Assembly: GCA_951213105.1 (NCBI GenBank)
Contig: OX578145.1
Span: 118,127,239 to 118,191,238, forward strand
Source: Amaurobius ferox
Lineage: Eukaryota > Arthropoda > Arachnida > Araneae > Amaurobiidae
Length of the DNA stretch: 64,000 nucleotides
Direction of reading: 5' to 3'
In this document: positions 12,460 to 25,114 of the stretch, one piece after another
Position numbering within the stretch: position 1 is the first letter of the stretch
How the letters are laid out: each line of letters begins with the position of its first letter
The notes under the pieces: generated by a model
The model's database searches: none
What the model was told of the DNA's origin: nothing
The model's input: only the letters and a program-made list of their open reading frames with translations
Position numbers and translations under genes: made by a program

Positions 12460-12736
12460 ATAAATTTTAGTAACTGAGTTCATTTTGAATATGCTATCTG
12501 AACATTATCGTTTGCTAAGTCTGTCAGTTGGTCAATTTTGCTTTACAATTTCATAGCCAAGTTTTCGAAGGGCGGTATTCTCCACGCCCTTCCAAGATGC
12601 GAATTTAAGGATATTTTATAATATTACAAAAATAGCCATATTTTTGCGTGTGAGAAACAATTCCCCTCCCTGCCCCAATTTTTGCGTTTCTAATAGTGTC
12701 CTCTTTTGCAATACGAAATTTTACTTATAGAAAACA
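12460..12736. other. Unrecognised DNA
   Basis: No feature recognised in this short interval between R2 and a SINE. Confidence 0.4.
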
Positions 12737-12749
12737 CTATACAGCGTGT

Positions 12750-13032
12750 TGTTGTTGAAACCCAGACCGCCCGACCTACCAGAAAGGTGTAAGGTAACTG
12801 TTTGGACGGTCGGGAAGTGCCACCCAATTTAGACCGGAACCCAGTGGGGGAGGCATCCACAGGGACCGTACCCTCCTTCCTCTACCACCAACCTCTCGGA
12901 AGGACTTTCGGACCCACATGTTTAACGTGATCGTACTCCGCATGAACACGGCGGCAGTTTTGGCAGTGGCTGGAATCGAACCCGGGCCTACCGAGTGCAA
13001 CTCCAGCGCGCTAACCAATGGGTTACCGCGCC
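12750..13032 (-). mobile_element. tRNA-derived SINE (SINE-A), full length
   Basis: Read on the minus strand it starts GGGCGCGGTAACCCATTGG. Pol III box A-like TTGGTTAGCGCGC lies at 13018-13006 and box B-like GGGTTCGATTCC at 12983-12972. A ~200-bp body follows, ending in CAACAACAAC-type sequence. It is flanked by a 13-bp duplication CTATACAGCGTGT (12737-12749 and 13033-13045). A second copy at 24627-24912 is nearly identical. An 80-codon open frame inside is not considered coding. Confidence 0.9.
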
Positions 13033-13045
13033 CTATACAGCGTGT

Positions 13046-13690
13046 GAAGTAAAGTCCTTATAGGACCCAGCAACTTTAAAATCGTTGATTATAGACACAT
13101 ACTTCCAATTAGAAAAAGTATGCATATGATGTTCAGATGTTCGATATGTTTTGGATTCGACAAGGGGCCGTATAGTTATGAAAATACGACATTGCAATTT
13201 TTATACGATCCCCGGGTCCTACAATTGATATTTACATACGTCCTGTTGCTAACAAGTACACCAAAACAAATCCCATGCTTCTAAGTTACATATTCGCTGA
13301 GATATCGCACATTGAAACTTGGAGCATGTTGTAAGGGATCAGCGAAAATTGAGAAACGTTGATTACATTGAATCTGAAAAGAGGTTGACAGATGTGTGTA
13401 GGTCCGTTTATGAGTGCTACTAACTGGAATAGTTCTTTTATTGAGCTGTTACGTGTTTTAAAGGTATAATTGTACTTTGCACCCTTTATTTCTTTCAGAG
13501 TTTCCATGTTTTTTTGGTATCCGACACACGGGATCTTTATTTAACTTTGTGTATCTCATAGACGGTCCCCTAAATGAGCTCTTTTGCCGCCAAAACTTGG
13601 GTAGGTAATATGGTTTAAGGGGGCGGTGGACGTTGAAATGAGCAGAAATCGACTAAAAACAGTTTTAATATATAACATTATTTTACACAT
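13046..13690. other. Unrecognised DNA
   Basis: No supported gene or repeat. A 73-codon minus-strand open frame at 13507-13286 has no recognisable domain. Confidence 0.45.
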
Positions 13691-13694
13691 TTAA

Positions 13695-13879
13695 CATTTG
13701 CTTACTGGTGGGACAGCATCCATCCCAAACGAAGAACCTCCCAAAAAGACAGGTATTTGACATGGACGCCAATGCCTGCAAAAGGGGATCGAACTGTTTG
13801 GGATAGGGTATGTCAAATACCTGTCTTTTTGGGAGGTTCTTCGTTTGGGATGGACGCTGCCCCATCGGTAAGCAAAAGG
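13695..13879. mobile_element. piggyBac-like fold-back MITE
   Basis: Left end TTAA|CATTTGCTTACTGG and right end GGTAAGCAAAAGG|TTGA (right TTAA mutated) match the cleaner copy at 36418. This copy is a fold-back. The left arm from about 13715 to 13764 is the inverted copy of 13815-13855, including AAACGAAGAACCTCCCAAAA and its complement, so most of the element forms a long hairpin. Non-coding. Confidence 0.8.
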
Positions 13880-13883
13880 TTGA

Positions 13884-14262
13884 ATGCATTTTTTTCGAAA
13901 CGGAATTTTCAAAGGTTTTGCATTTTTAAAATGATCCATGCGTCTTAATTTTTTCTGAGATGCATTAAATTTGGCAAGAAGACACCTCTCATACTTTTTA
14001 ATGAAACTGGGTATGCATTTTATAATTGGACCTTATTAAGGTAATGAAAAGTTAATAAGATCCTAAATAAATGATGAAAATTAAGTTTTAATGCAGAAAA
14101 ATATTTTAAAAAATTAACTTTCTAAAGGATTTGAAAATAAATACTCAAATTTGTTCATAATGTGTTTTTGAGTGATTATAATGTAAAATTAATCAAAAAT
14201 GTGAACAAATGGCACGCAAGGAACATTTTCAAATTTTCGTTAAAAACAATTAAATTAAAAAA
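13884..14262. other. Unrecognised AT-rich DNA
   Basis: No feature recognised. Confidence 0.45.
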
Positions 14263-15031
14263 AATCTGATGGGGGCAACACATGACTTTCCTTATATAAT
14301 GCAATGAATTTACTACTTTTACAGTAAAAAAAATAGGTTTTTCTGATAGTAGATACTTATATTCTTTCCAAGATATTGAATTTTCGACAATTAGTCGTCA
14401 TTTTCATTGATTTAGCGTCATTTTAATCCATTTGGCGAGATTTTCGTTAATTTGACAACATTTCAAAATGTCGCCAAGTTGGCGACATTCTGCCAAATTC
14501 GTCGCCAAAATCTCGCCAAGCTTTACTGATGGAGAAATAAGTTATTCTTATAGCAGATAAATGACTATTGGCGTTCAAATACAAAAGTATTACTCGAAGT
14601 ATCTTTTCTCATGAATAGAACGAGCTAGATCCACGATAATAATGTCACTCAATTTATCGCATGGTATTACATATAAAAAGGGAACATGTTTCTCAATAGG
14701 AAATATATATTTTTTATTTTATATGACTTTTTGATAATTTTTTGAAAAATGTGCAGTATCTCGAGAACGGTTCATGTTAGCGTTCTAAAATTTATGTCAA
14801 TCGTTTTCTAATGAAAAATTACATAAGAAATGTCTATTTGCATGACTTTATTAGCGGTTTTGATTTTTTGACGATTTTTTCAAAATTTCACTCGAGAATT
14901 TAGGGGGGTTCTGAACATTCGATTACGTTTAAAAACAATAGACTTCCAGTGTTTATGGATTGTGATTTTTGTACCAAATTTCGTTCGAATCGGTCCATTC
15001 GTTCGTCAGTTATCGTCTCCACAGACTCACT

Positions 15032-15129
<98 letters not shown>

Positions 15130-15167
15130 TCACTTCAAAAATTTTTGATTCGTGATCAGGGATGATC
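14263..15167 (+). mobile_element. R1 copy with expanded (CA)n, 3'-truncated
   Basis: Starts TCTGATGGGGGCAACACATG and carries the GTCGCCAAGTTGGCGAC palindrome near 14480. The (CA)n is expanded (15033-15124, interrupted by TTT). The copy breaks off at GATTCGTGATCAGGGATGAT and lacks the terminal hairpin. The Thr-His / Cys-Val frames across the CA tract are artefacts. Confidence 0.87.
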
Positions 15168-16440
15168 CTGATATGACAACAATTCGCCAATAATCATATT
15201 GTGTCATATAAATGTCTTTTGTAACAGCTATATTGTCTATTTCTGCTCATTAGGCAATGCTCTACAACTTGTAATTGCCTTTTTTTCGTCTATCTCGTTT
15301 TGTTTCCGAAATCGTTATAACTTTTTTAATTCACCGCTAGAGGCGCTGCAATCATTTTTATTTGATAAGGTATGGTCCCTTTGCTATAGATAGACCTAAC
15401 GTGTACATTCGTGAACCTCTTCTTACAAAGTATGTGTTTAAGGTCTTTTCTACGAACCTTTCATATGAACAGAAAATAGCTATAAATGACAATCATTTAT
15501 TCCGATTGATCAGGATAGATATTGCAACCTCATTCTTTCGACAGCAGATTTGAAAAGCAATATAAATCCAAACCATCGTATATAGTTTTGAATTCTCAGT
15601 TATTTCAAAAAGTGATCTAGCTCGTCTGCAACAATAGCGCAACCGCATCCTCATCAACATTTGTCTCGGCGAAGCAGATGGAAACGGAGATCAGCCATGG
15701 TGACGTGCCAGATTGGAATTTCAATTCAGAGACTGCGCACGTTGCTGTATCTTCCTTATTTGATTTTCAATTATCAATTCCATTCCATTGATATTTGTTG
15801 ATTATCTTCAGTTTGATGACTAGAAATTTGCATTTTATTTTCCATTTGATTGATGATTTTCTATTTAATACTTCTTTCTATTATGAAGGCATATTTTAAA
15901 GTTAGGGCTTTTTGAGTTGCAACTTCTCTCTATTCTATCATTGGATTTGCAAACTATCGGGGTGTCCAGTGCTATTGGTGCCCAATGGCTATTTACTCAA
16001 CCGTTAGTCGCAGAGATATACTTCCAATTGCAAAAATGTTTTCCACCAGAGCATACATAATGAACCATTATTCATTAAAATCGGTTCAGTTGGTCCGTTA
16101 AGATTGAAGAAAAAAAAGCCGGAACAAAAGATCCTAAAGAGTGCACTTCTAGCTTTATTTTTTCCCGGATGCTACCACACTAATTGTAATTTTGTTTTAT
16201 CTTTGCCAGCTTCATGGTCATATTACATAAAAAAGGTCAAGTCTATATCTATCTTGGAAGCTTAGATACAGACCCCCCCCCCCCTTTATCATGTCAGGTA
16301 TGTAATATACACATGCTAGCTACAGATTCTGAGATGACGAATTGGCGCAGCGAAAGGCTGCCACTTTTCTAAATTGTGTTTAAGAAATATTTTCGTCTGT
16401 TGTTCATTTTAATGGTGCTGCCTAAAGGTATGTAATATTA
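15168..16440. other. Unrecognised DNA with a shared ~150-bp segment and poly-C
   Basis: The segment about 15810-15960 is recognisably similar to 24200-24345: both carry a TTGATGA(T/C)T..GAAATTTG block and later a GAGTT(G/A)CA(A/G)CTTCTC block. A C-run lies at 16273-16285. No gene recognised. Confidence 0.45.
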
Positions 16441-16815
16441 TGGTGTTTCTCGAAAGAATTTAACATTGCTCTGATACTTCTTGAAGAAACTAACACTGGG
16501 TTGTTGCTTCTTGAAGAAATTTAACATTGAGTTGTTGCTTCCTGAAGGAATTTAGCATTGGGATGTTGCTTCATGAAGAAATATAACTGTAGGTTGTTTC
16601 TTCATGAAGAAATATAACTTTAGGTTGTTACTTCCTGAAGAAATGTAACTTTGGGTTGTTGTTTCCTGAAGAAATGTAACTCTGGGATGTTGCTTCATGA
16701 AGAAATATAACTGTAGGTTGTTTCTTCATGAAGAAATATAACTTTAGGTTGTTACTTCCTGAAGAAATGTAACTTTGGGTTGTTGTTTCCTGAAGAAATG
16801 TAACTCTGGGTTGTT
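16440..16815. repeat. Minisatellite, ~31 bp unit with higher-order structure
   Basis: About 11 units of the type TTGTTGCTTCCTGAAGAAAT followed by GTAACTTTGGG. A four-unit block (about 124 bp, starting GGGATGTTGCTTCATGAAGA) is repeated almost exactly at about 16560 and 16684, so a higher-order duplication occurred. Confidence 0.9.
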
Positions 16816-17319
16816 GTTCCCGAATGGTTAAAGGTTACGGACAGCTTAGTGTTATGTATCCCTGCGGTCCAAGTCATCTTACCATGAAACGACTCTATAA
16901 GTAGAAAGTATTACTAGAGTAAAGCTTTATATGACTTTGGCGATGAATTTGGCGACAGTATGGAGACATTTCCAGTTCCAAAATATGCTATAAAGTTAAA
17001 TGTTCATGTTTGAAATGATAAAAATTAACAGAAATTTATCGAAAACGTCGGCAATATATGGGATGGTTTACAGGAAAAAGATCCAGTTGTCGATCAGTTT
17101 TCTTCTGAGATAATGTGATATATAGCCGTTGTAGATTTAGGTAACTGCATGCTTCTCACATACGGAAAACGTTTCATTATGTTCTGTGTGATGCCAATTC
17201 CCAGAAATTAATTTTTTGCTATTAACTAGAGTCGAGGAAAAAATGTTTTTATTTAAATTAAAAAGAACCACAGTTTAAACTTAGCGCTTTTAGTTTTTGC
17301 GATATAAGCGTTATAAATT
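16816..17319. other. Unrecognised DNA
   Basis: No gene or repeat recognised between the minisatellite and R2 copy 3. Confidence 0.45.
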
Positions 17320-18612
17320 TAAACAAGAAAGATTAATTATGCATAAAGCATTGATTATGAAACACTTTCCAACTTCAATCCAATTTTATATAAACATCTC
17401 TAAAATGCGGTACATTCCTCGGTAATATTTAAAAAATTATCACAATACTACATTAATTTATTATATTTGAAAATTTAAAACTTCATAAAAAAAAATGAAC
17501 TTCATTCAAATGACGGCATTGAAATGTTAAGTGCCTGGTTTAAAAACCTCTAAAATGCGATACATTCCCCGGTAATATTTTTAAAATTATCATGATACTA
17601 CAATAATTTTATTATATTTGAAAACTTCATCGAAAACAAATTCATTTTATTCAAATGACGTCATCGAAAGATAAATCGCCTCTATATAAAAGCAGCATTT
17701 CATGCATAAATTGTTTGAATTCCTTTCATTCATCACAATACTATAATAGTTTATTTTATTTAAAAATTTAAAACCATGAAGGTACGAGTAATTTAACTCT
17801 ATGCTTAAAACTTCATCGAAAAAATCGTCTTCTTTGTGTAAAATCAATGAATGCTTCATTCATATCAGTTTTATCAGTCCATGAGCTAAATAATTTTGCG
17901 TTAAAGAAATGCAGCAATTCTTATACAACTCATTCTACATATTTTGGTGTTTACATTTTCCATAAGTGAAAATTAGGCTTCGTTGTAGAAATAATCAAAG
18001 TTTGATGATCATTTAAACTCAAATATATTATAATTGCATTGTTTCAGAACATTGATGCACAGAAATTAAGGAAAAATAAAGCAGTTTTAGGACGGATACA
18101 ACACCAAGTATAAACAAAAAAGAACTTTAAAAATCCCGATTTGGGCACAAGATGGATGCTATATTTTATTTTTAAGTGGGTCACACGATTTCTTCATATA
18201 ATGGTCACGTGATCTCTTCGTATAATGGGTCTAATTATTATTTTAATTTTTTTTTTAAATGCTGAATATATTTTTTTGAAATTTTTTTTATATATTTTAT
18301 GGTATAATTTGAATATTTCCTAAAACTTTCGAAGCAATTTGTGAATTTTGAATTCGCTTAAAAATGTTTGAAAAATTGGGTCCCATGGGGTTTAATGTAT
18401 TTCATTTTCTCAACCCGGGTTCAATCCAAAACTAATGGGGTGATATTATTCATTTATATTTCCATAGGTCCCACAGACCGTCTGAATAACATACTAAAAT
18501 TTCATTTTGATAAAGTCATTTTTACGGCAGTTATCATGTTAAGGGACAGACAGACAGACAGACAGAATGAATAAAGTCATAAAAACTTTTCAACTATGTT
18601 GCAAAGTGTTAA
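17320..18612 (+). mobile_element. R2 repeat, copy 3
   Basis: AACAAGAAAGATTAATTATG at the 5' end and a (CAGA)n tract at 18546-18564. The terminal hairpin is degraded (CTTTTCAACTATGTTGCAAA then GTGTT). One of the two CACGTG boxes is mutated and the other is intact near 18207. Confidence 0.87.
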
Positions 18613-18669
18613 AAAACAAAATAAATAAATATATACATATATAACCAACGGTTATACCATGGTTTAAAC

Positions 18670-19025
18670 AAGCGGTTTTTAAACTTTTTGTGCTGTGGAG
18701 CTCTTTTTTAGAATAAATTTGACTGATTAGAAGAAATTTGACCCCTGACTTCAAGATCGTATGCAGAATTATTTTTAATGGGGTCTCAAGAGCTGTTAAG
18801 ACAAAACAACACAGTTCATATATGCAAAAGATCCCATACAATAAAAAAATCCTTTACTTTTGAGAATTTCGAGAGGGGGGGGGGGGCAGTCCCCTAAGTC
18901 TTCTCCATGGATACGCTCTTCCTAACTTCTTTTCACTTTGGGACTTATGGACTAATTTTTAAGTGTACTTTTATTTTCAATGCGAAGCCCCAAAGGCTCT
19001 TCAGAGCACTGTTTGGGGACTACTA
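18670..19025. mobile_element. hAT-type MITE (probable)
   Basis: Left end AAGCGGTTTTTAAACTTTTT and right end GTTTGGGGACTACTA form weak inverted termini. Flanks GTTTAAAC (18662-18669) and GTTTAAAT (19026-19033) match at 7 of 8 positions, fitting a hAT TSD. A G-run (18875-18886) lies inside. The exact boundary is uncertain by one base. Confidence 0.6.
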
Positions 19026-19033
19026 GTTTAAAT

Positions 19034-19676
19034 AAATGGGGTTTAAAACCAGCCAACTCTTCTATCAACACAAACACTTTTAAACTGCTTGTTCTCTATT
19101 CTAATGTTCTAGTTTGATTCATAATGCAAAATTTGAAATATGAGTTGTAATTATCGTAAAAACATGCGGTTTTGTGTGTTAGAATCAGCTTCCTGAACAG
19201 TTTTAGTAAAAACTGCCTGAACTCAATGCCTTAAACTCAATTTTGAAATTTACTACAACTGGACCCTGTAAATCAGCACATACGAGTATAAGTAGGTTGT
19301 GGAATTGACTCAATCTCGAAGAGTGTTTGTGAAAAGCCTTCTGTGTTAGGGCAGGACTGAGAAGCGATTACTTCTGATTTATTTAAAGTCTATCTAGCGA
19401 CGCTGTTATATATTTCATTATTAATTTCTCAGTAAATGTGCATGATTAGTCTATGTAAAAGCTTATTTGTGTTATAATAACATGAAGTTCTCCAAATGAT
19501 CGGCTAATCGGATGATTCGAACGTAATAGGATAAACACTTTGTGAGGATTCTATTATTTATTATCATTTTATTCTAATTCTACATTTTCCGGATTTTAAT
19601 TTATATCCTAAACTTCTCCAGTTTCATTCCGAAGAATCGCAATACTCATGATTGGCCAGATCTATCAAATGGCAAA
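19034..19676. other. Unrecognised DNA
   Basis: No feature recognised up to the TSD of the hAT transposon. Confidence 0.45.
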
Positions 19677-22287
19677 CTTTAGAACAGGAGTGGCCAACCT
19701 TTTTGGGAAGAGTGCCACTATCTGAAAAAAAAAAATTATACGTGCCACTTCCAACTTTTCCAACATACTAAAAAATATAAAAAGGTGAAAAAATGTTATT
19801 TATAGGCTAATTATAGGATTTTTACGCAAATAGCACATTTTTTTTTCATGTAAGTCTGAGTAGTGGAGATTTAAAAAATAATATAATAAATAAAACAAAA
19901 GTACAAACTTAGGTTTTATTGTTAATAAACGTTTTTAAAGGTGCAGTCAGTTAGGTTATGTATAAAATAAAAAATGAATAACTTGAAACATTTAATTCTA
20001 AATAATTATTAAGCAGTCAGTACTTAATTAATGTGGCTTTTGAATTTGTAGTTTTTTTACAAAGTCATCTGTATTAGAATTAGTTCTTGAAGATGCTAAC
20101 AAAATTAGGTGTTTTAGGTGCATATCAATTAATCTTGAACGATATTTTGTTTTTATTATGTTTATAATAGAAAACATTTGTTCACAAACATATGTTGATC
20201 CAAACCTACAACAATATCTGACAGCCAAATGGTGTAAATATGGAAAACTGTTTGTTGGTACAAATTTCCAAAATTCAATGTAATTTGGATCACTTACAGT
20301 TGAAATAAGTTCCTTATATTTGCTTTTCAGTGTAGTATGGTGCTGTAGGTCAATAATTTCGATTTGGATTTCAGGTGGGTAACAATTAACGTCTTGCAGA
20401 GAAATTGAAAAAGGATTTGTGAAAAGATCATCATTTTTTTTATCATTTTGAAAATCATGAAACCTAGCACTGAATGAATCATGCAAAATGGATATTAAAT
20501 TTTTGAATCTATCATAGTTCGGAGCATTATTGATTTTGGTAGCTAGTTCCTGCATTAATGTGAAATGTGTTAATCTTTTTTCTCCAAAATCGAGACAAAA
20601 AAGCAAAAGTTTGTTCACAAAAGAAGATATATGACCAACTAGGGTAGGAAAAATACTATATTTTCCCTGTAATCTTAAATTTAAATTATTTAAATGTCCC
20701 ATAATATCGGTGAGAAAAGCTAAATCCCATAGCCAATCTTCATTCTTGAGTAGCAAGCATTCACTGGGCAGTTCATTGTTTTCTTCCAGATATTTTAAAA
20801 CACACTCCCTCAAATTCCAAAATCTCGCGAGTGCACTTCCCTTGGAAAGCCAGAGAAAAAAGCTCACGAAATCGTCGTCGATTCAGAGCTCGAGCTCGTA
20901 TTTTGTTGATACAGCGCGCTACAGGGTCAACAACAGAAGACAGGTTTAAGTCCTTGGCACCAAGAGCTTCTTGATGGATAATACAATGATACTTAAAAAC
21001 TTTTCTTCCCAAATAATTTTCAAGCAAGGTAACAAAACCTTTTATCCTGCCAACCATGCAAGGCCCTCCATCTGTGCAAACACTATCTAATTTTGTCCAC
21101 TCTACTTTGTTAACTTCAATTACATTTTTAAGTTCTTTAAAAATGTCCTCACCTGTAGTTAAAACTAGTTGGCGCAAATCAAGAAGTTCTTCCACAATAT
21201 CAAAATTATCGTTCGTGTAACGCACAAATACGCTTAACTGCGCATTGTCTGTGATGTCACAGCGTTCATCCAAAGTTAATGAAAAGTATTTGCAATATTG
21301 CAGTCCAGAGACAATTTGTGTGCCGACAACCTGGCCCATGTCATCTATACGACGCATGACGGTATTTCTAGACAAAGCTATTTTATCAACCATATTTTTG
21401 ACGTTTATATCTCCGACATTTTGGGCAAATATTAGAAGGCTATTTTTTATTATCTCCTCTCCGTCAGAATAGGGTTTTTTCTTGCGGGCTAACCAGAGAA
21501 AGTTCATAAGAAGCCTTTCTAGTTTTCATTTCGTCATTTCTCTTCTGGAACAAGGATTGTTAGCCGGCTAAAGATTTCTTTTTTAATTTAATAAATTCCG
21601 TTCGTAAGTGTGATCCGACAGGATATTTGCTGTTGAAATCACTATGCAGTTGTTTGAAATGTCGGTCCAGGTTAAATTTTTTCGGCACTGCTACACAAAT
21701 TCCACATATCAAACAAACAGGCTTGGAAGTATTTTTACGCGTAAACAAAAATTGTTGTTCCCAGACAGTTTTAAAATCACGAACTGCAATATCTTCTTCA
21801 TATTTTCTTTTCGATGTCGAAGGTTTACTCATGGACATAGTGAAAATAAAATTTTTAAAACAACGACGCTCGACGCCAGAATCTAAAAGCAGTTTTAAAA
21901 CAGCTTAACGTCTTTCTCGGTAGTTTAAAATAAACTGAGCCAGACAGCCAGAGGGTCTCTCTCGCTCGAGAACAGACAGCCATAGCAAGACACAACGGCG
22001 CCAAAGCAAGGCAAAGACACAACGGTGCCAAAGCACGGGCTCGTCCCATGACCACGCTGTCTTACCGCATCGTTGTACTGGTGTCAAGCGGTGCTGCTTT
22101 CCGGCGCTGTTGTATTCAGTAGTGTATGAGTAGGGGTTTTTACGGATTTTTACAAAGTTCCTAAAGACGACATTATTATTTTTTCAAATTTTTTAATTTT
22201 TCAATAAGTCTTCGCGTGCCACTGTTAAAACTCCACCGTGCCACATTGTGGCACGCGTGCCGCGGGTTGGCCACTCCTGCTTTAGAA
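19677..22287 (-). mobile_element. hAT transposon (GTF2IRD2/Charlie-like) with TSDs
   Basis: A complete element (19685-22279, 2,595 bp) bounded by 15-bp terminal inverted repeats CAGGAGTGGCCAACC / GGTTGGCCACTCCTG. It is flanked by a perfect 8-bp target duplication CTTTAGAA (19677-19684 and 22280-22287). A secondary palindrome (GTGCCACATTGTGGCAC, near 22238) sits by the right end. The element encodes one disrupted hAT transposase on the minus strand. Intact ends plus a broken gene indicate an inactive copy that could in principle be mobilised in trans. Confidence 0.95.
20028..21838 (-). pseudogene. hAT transposase pseudogene (GTF2IRD2/ZBED-like)
   Basis: Three blocks read in order on the minus strand. 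Block 1 (21838-21563) has a BED-like zinc finger, CLIC followed by HFKQLH. Block 2 (about 21507-20880) has the RNase H-like core with LTLDERCD (first Asp), CTDGGPCMVGRIKGF (second Asp) and the hAT C-x2-H signature CIIH. Block 3 (about 20867-20028) has the hATC dimerisation region with GSTYVCEQMFS. Breaks are an in-frame TAA at 21560-21562, a frameshift near 21490, and a deletion plus frameshift near 20880 that removes about 20 residues before WLSKG. Family homologues are single ORFs of roughly 600 residues. The motif set matches transposases that gave rise to vertebrate GTF2IRD2 and ZBED5; closest-family placement is from motif recognition only. Confidence 0.9.
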
Positions 22288-22553
22288 TTACCGATTTGTC
22301 ATTCTGCCGAGTTCGCACGTGTGTGTGTCTTGGATCGTCCGTAGAACAAATAATTGTGAGTATAGCATAGCTATTTCAAATGAACATTTCGTATGTTGGT
22401 CATATTCGGTTCATGTGAGATTCAGTTTAGTTATGAGGGAGGTTCGAATTGCATTGTAGATTAATATGTCCCGGACATTGTAAATCTGTAAATCATTGTA
22501 CTGCTAACATTGTAAATCATTTGTATATAGAATTGTATTTATAATATACGTTT
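22288..22553. other. Unrecognised flank of hAT element
   Basis: No feature recognised. Confidence 0.4.
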
Positions 22554-22790
22554 TGGGTTCCCACGGAAGTCAGTTTAAATAAAATTGTTTGTTTGTTAAA
22601 TGTCGTAATTCCTTAGAACTCTAGTCATTAGGCCAATTGAAGTTTTATATTAGATTGAAATCAAATTAGGAGTCAACACAAAAGTCATGATCTTGGGTTC
22701 CCAGGGAAGTTAGCTGTAAATAAAGTTGTATTTGTTAAATGTCGTGATTCCTTCGAACTCTAGTCATTAGGCTAATTGAAGTTTTATTAA
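22554..22790. repeat. Two-copy direct repeat, ~140 bp; second copy interrupted
   Basis: Unit 1 runs 22554-22692 (GGGTTCCCACGGAAGTCAGT to AAAAGTCATGATCTT). Unit 2 starts at 22693 (GGGTTCCCAGGGAAGTTAGC), breaks off after AATTGAAGTTTTAT at about 22788, and resumes at 28427 (AGATTGAAGTCACATTAGGA). Unit 1 therefore preserves the uninterrupted sequence of the 5.6-kb insertion site. Confidence 0.9.
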
Positions 22791-22988
22791 ACTAGCAGCA
22801 AACCCGTTCTTCGTACGGAGTATATAATATAAAGAAACTTAAAATTGACAATCATGTGCAAATTCCTATAGTATACTAAATGACATTTTTAATGAAAGTA
22901 TTCTGTTAAAATATTTAATACAATGCTCCTAAAAAGAAGTTTAAGAATCTCTCTTCTCGCTATACAAAATTATCTTCACGGGCAGATA

Positions 22989-23952
22989 TGAAGAATGAAA
23001 CATCCTGGCACCTTTTGTAAGCAAATTTACAAAAAAAAAAAAGAAAAAAGAATTGAATCAATATATGCAAAATGAAAGCATTAAAATTCTTTGGCACCCG
23101 TACTACTTATATACGCGAATATTAGAAAATATAACTTGTATTAGTACATTACATGTATAAATTGAAAATATCAATAAACTCGTAATTGACTCCAATATAT
23201 GCCAGAATGAAAGCACTAAAATTAAATGGGAAATATATATATATATATATAAATAAAAATTGAAAGATTTTAATCGAAAATTATGCATAAACTACTGTAT
23301 GTACAATAAAACCCATCTCTAGCATATCTGTTACAAATGAGTAACTATAGACCAAGACTAAGGATAAAGATTGAAGGTAACATATCACCACAATGGAAAG
23401 GGGGATGAGAAGAATATTAGGATACAAAATTCACAATTAAAAGTATATAAATTTAAATAAAAATAAAAAGGAAAACACGGCAAAAATGAGAAAAGGCAAT
23501 AATAATAAGCTCAAGATAATAGATTAAGACATAGAGAACAATCAATTGAAACTACACAAAAAATGGCGGTTAGTTCGAAATTGCATTCTCATCAGGACAG
23601 CCATACAATTCGAATTAAAACCGATAGAATAGCCAGTTTCTGACAATGGCGATAGCATTTAACTATAGACACCATTGGAACTGTCTACTGGCTAGAGGAA
23701 GGAGAAAAATAATCAATTGAATTACAAATCAGAAAAATAATACCTCCTCAAACAGAAATATGAACTCACAAGCATTGTTACCACGTGTGAGTTCAACAAG
23801 CGACTGAGCATTTCACCTCACTACGTCAATGCGAGTGGGCATCGGAATGAATACATTTGAACGATACATAATATGTATGGAGACTTTCAAAAATAGTAAT
23901 CAGTATAGGACGCAGGACAAGTGGAAAATAGTCATTCGAAAATAGCAAACGG

Positions 23953-23991
<39 letters not shown>

Positions 23992-24340
23992 CAAGTAAAA
24001 ATAGTTTATTCTATCTCTTTCTTCAGAAACATAAATTTTTGTGTTTGCTTCTACAAGACACTTGGACTTGAAAACGAGTTTTGAAGAAGTGAACAAATCC
24101 TGATTTAGGTCTAGAGCTTTGTCCACGTGTATAGCGTTTGTGATTGGATTTCGTCTGTTTTTCTTTTATCGATTCCATACCTTTGTTTTTTGATACTTTT
24201 CTTAGACTTGATGATTCGAAATTTGTATTTTTATCCATTTGCTTGAAGAATTGCTGATTTATACTTTTATTTTAAGCCTGTTAGAAAGTCAGGTTTTTCG
24301 AGTTACAGCTTCTCACTTTTCTTTCATTGGACCTTCAAAC

Positions 24341-24379
<39 letters not shown>

Positions 24380-24560
24380 CCTACAACTTATATTGTCGCA
24401 GATTAGAAAATATGCCAGTGTATTAGTAGAAGATTACCCGTATTACAATATGAGTCTCAAAAATCTTTGCCAAAATAAAACAGATGATGTAAAACTTGAA
24501 AATATCAATAGTCCCCGTAATCTTTATACCAGAAGGTCGTAATTGATTCCAATATATGCC
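22989..24560. other. Interior of the composite repeat, non-coding
   Basis: Contains (TA)n tracts at 23228-23250, 23951-23990 and 24342-24376. The minus-strand 71-codon frame at 24238-24023 is Ser/Lys-rich with no family signature. Nothing else is recognised. Confidence 0.5.
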
Positions 24561-24626
24561 AATATACCGGGTGGTCAGAATTAAAACATCCCTACTCTGA
24601 GCTCTCTATACATCGAACTACTCAGT

Positions 24627-24912
24627 TGTTGTTGTTGAGACCCAGACCGTCCGACCTACCAGAAAGGTGTAAGGTAACTGTTTGGACGGCCGGGAAGTGC
24701 TATCCAATTTAGACCGGAACCCAGTGGGGGAGGCATCCACAGGGACCGTACCTTCCTTCCCCTACCACCAACCTCTCGGAAGGACTTACGGACCCACATG
24801 TTTAACGTGATCGTACTCCGCGTGAACACGGCGGTAGTTTTGACAGCGGCTGGAATCGAACCCGGGCCTACCGAGTGCAACTCCAGCGCGCTAACCAATT
24901 GGCTACCGCGCC
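24627..24912 (-). mobile_element. tRNA-derived SINE-A nested in the mariner left TIR
   Basis: Nearly identical to the SINE at 12750-13032, same orientation. It is flanked by a 16-bp duplication CATCGAACTACTCAGT (24611-24626) / CATCGAACTACCCAGT (24913-24928) with one mismatch. The right TIR of the mariner keeps the uninterrupted CATCGAACTACTCAGTG sequence, which proves the SINE arrived after the mariner. Confidence 0.95.
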
Positions 24913-25114
24913 CATCGAACTACCCAGTGTAAAAGCTCCAAAATTGTTGAACCTACTATTCAAGACATGGGGAAAGGGATTACGCGAAAAAAAAATCAGT
25001 TCCAGAAACACAGATAGGTGGCGCTGTACATCAGAAAATGTGCTGAAAAGACACAAAATACACATTTGTAACACATTTTATTTGAACGTACCAAACATTC
25101 ATATCATAAGGACC

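Noticed and set aside
12776..13018. 80-codon minus-strand ORF found almost identically at 24656-24898
   Set aside because: Its recurrence is explained by the tRNA-derived SINE that contains it; the frame is a by-product.
14900..15190. Open frames rich in Cys-Val or Thr-His repeats, also at 46748-47152, 48352-48776 and 61137-61328
   Set aside because: They are translations of (CA)n/(GT)n tracts inside R1 copies and have no independent coding evidence.
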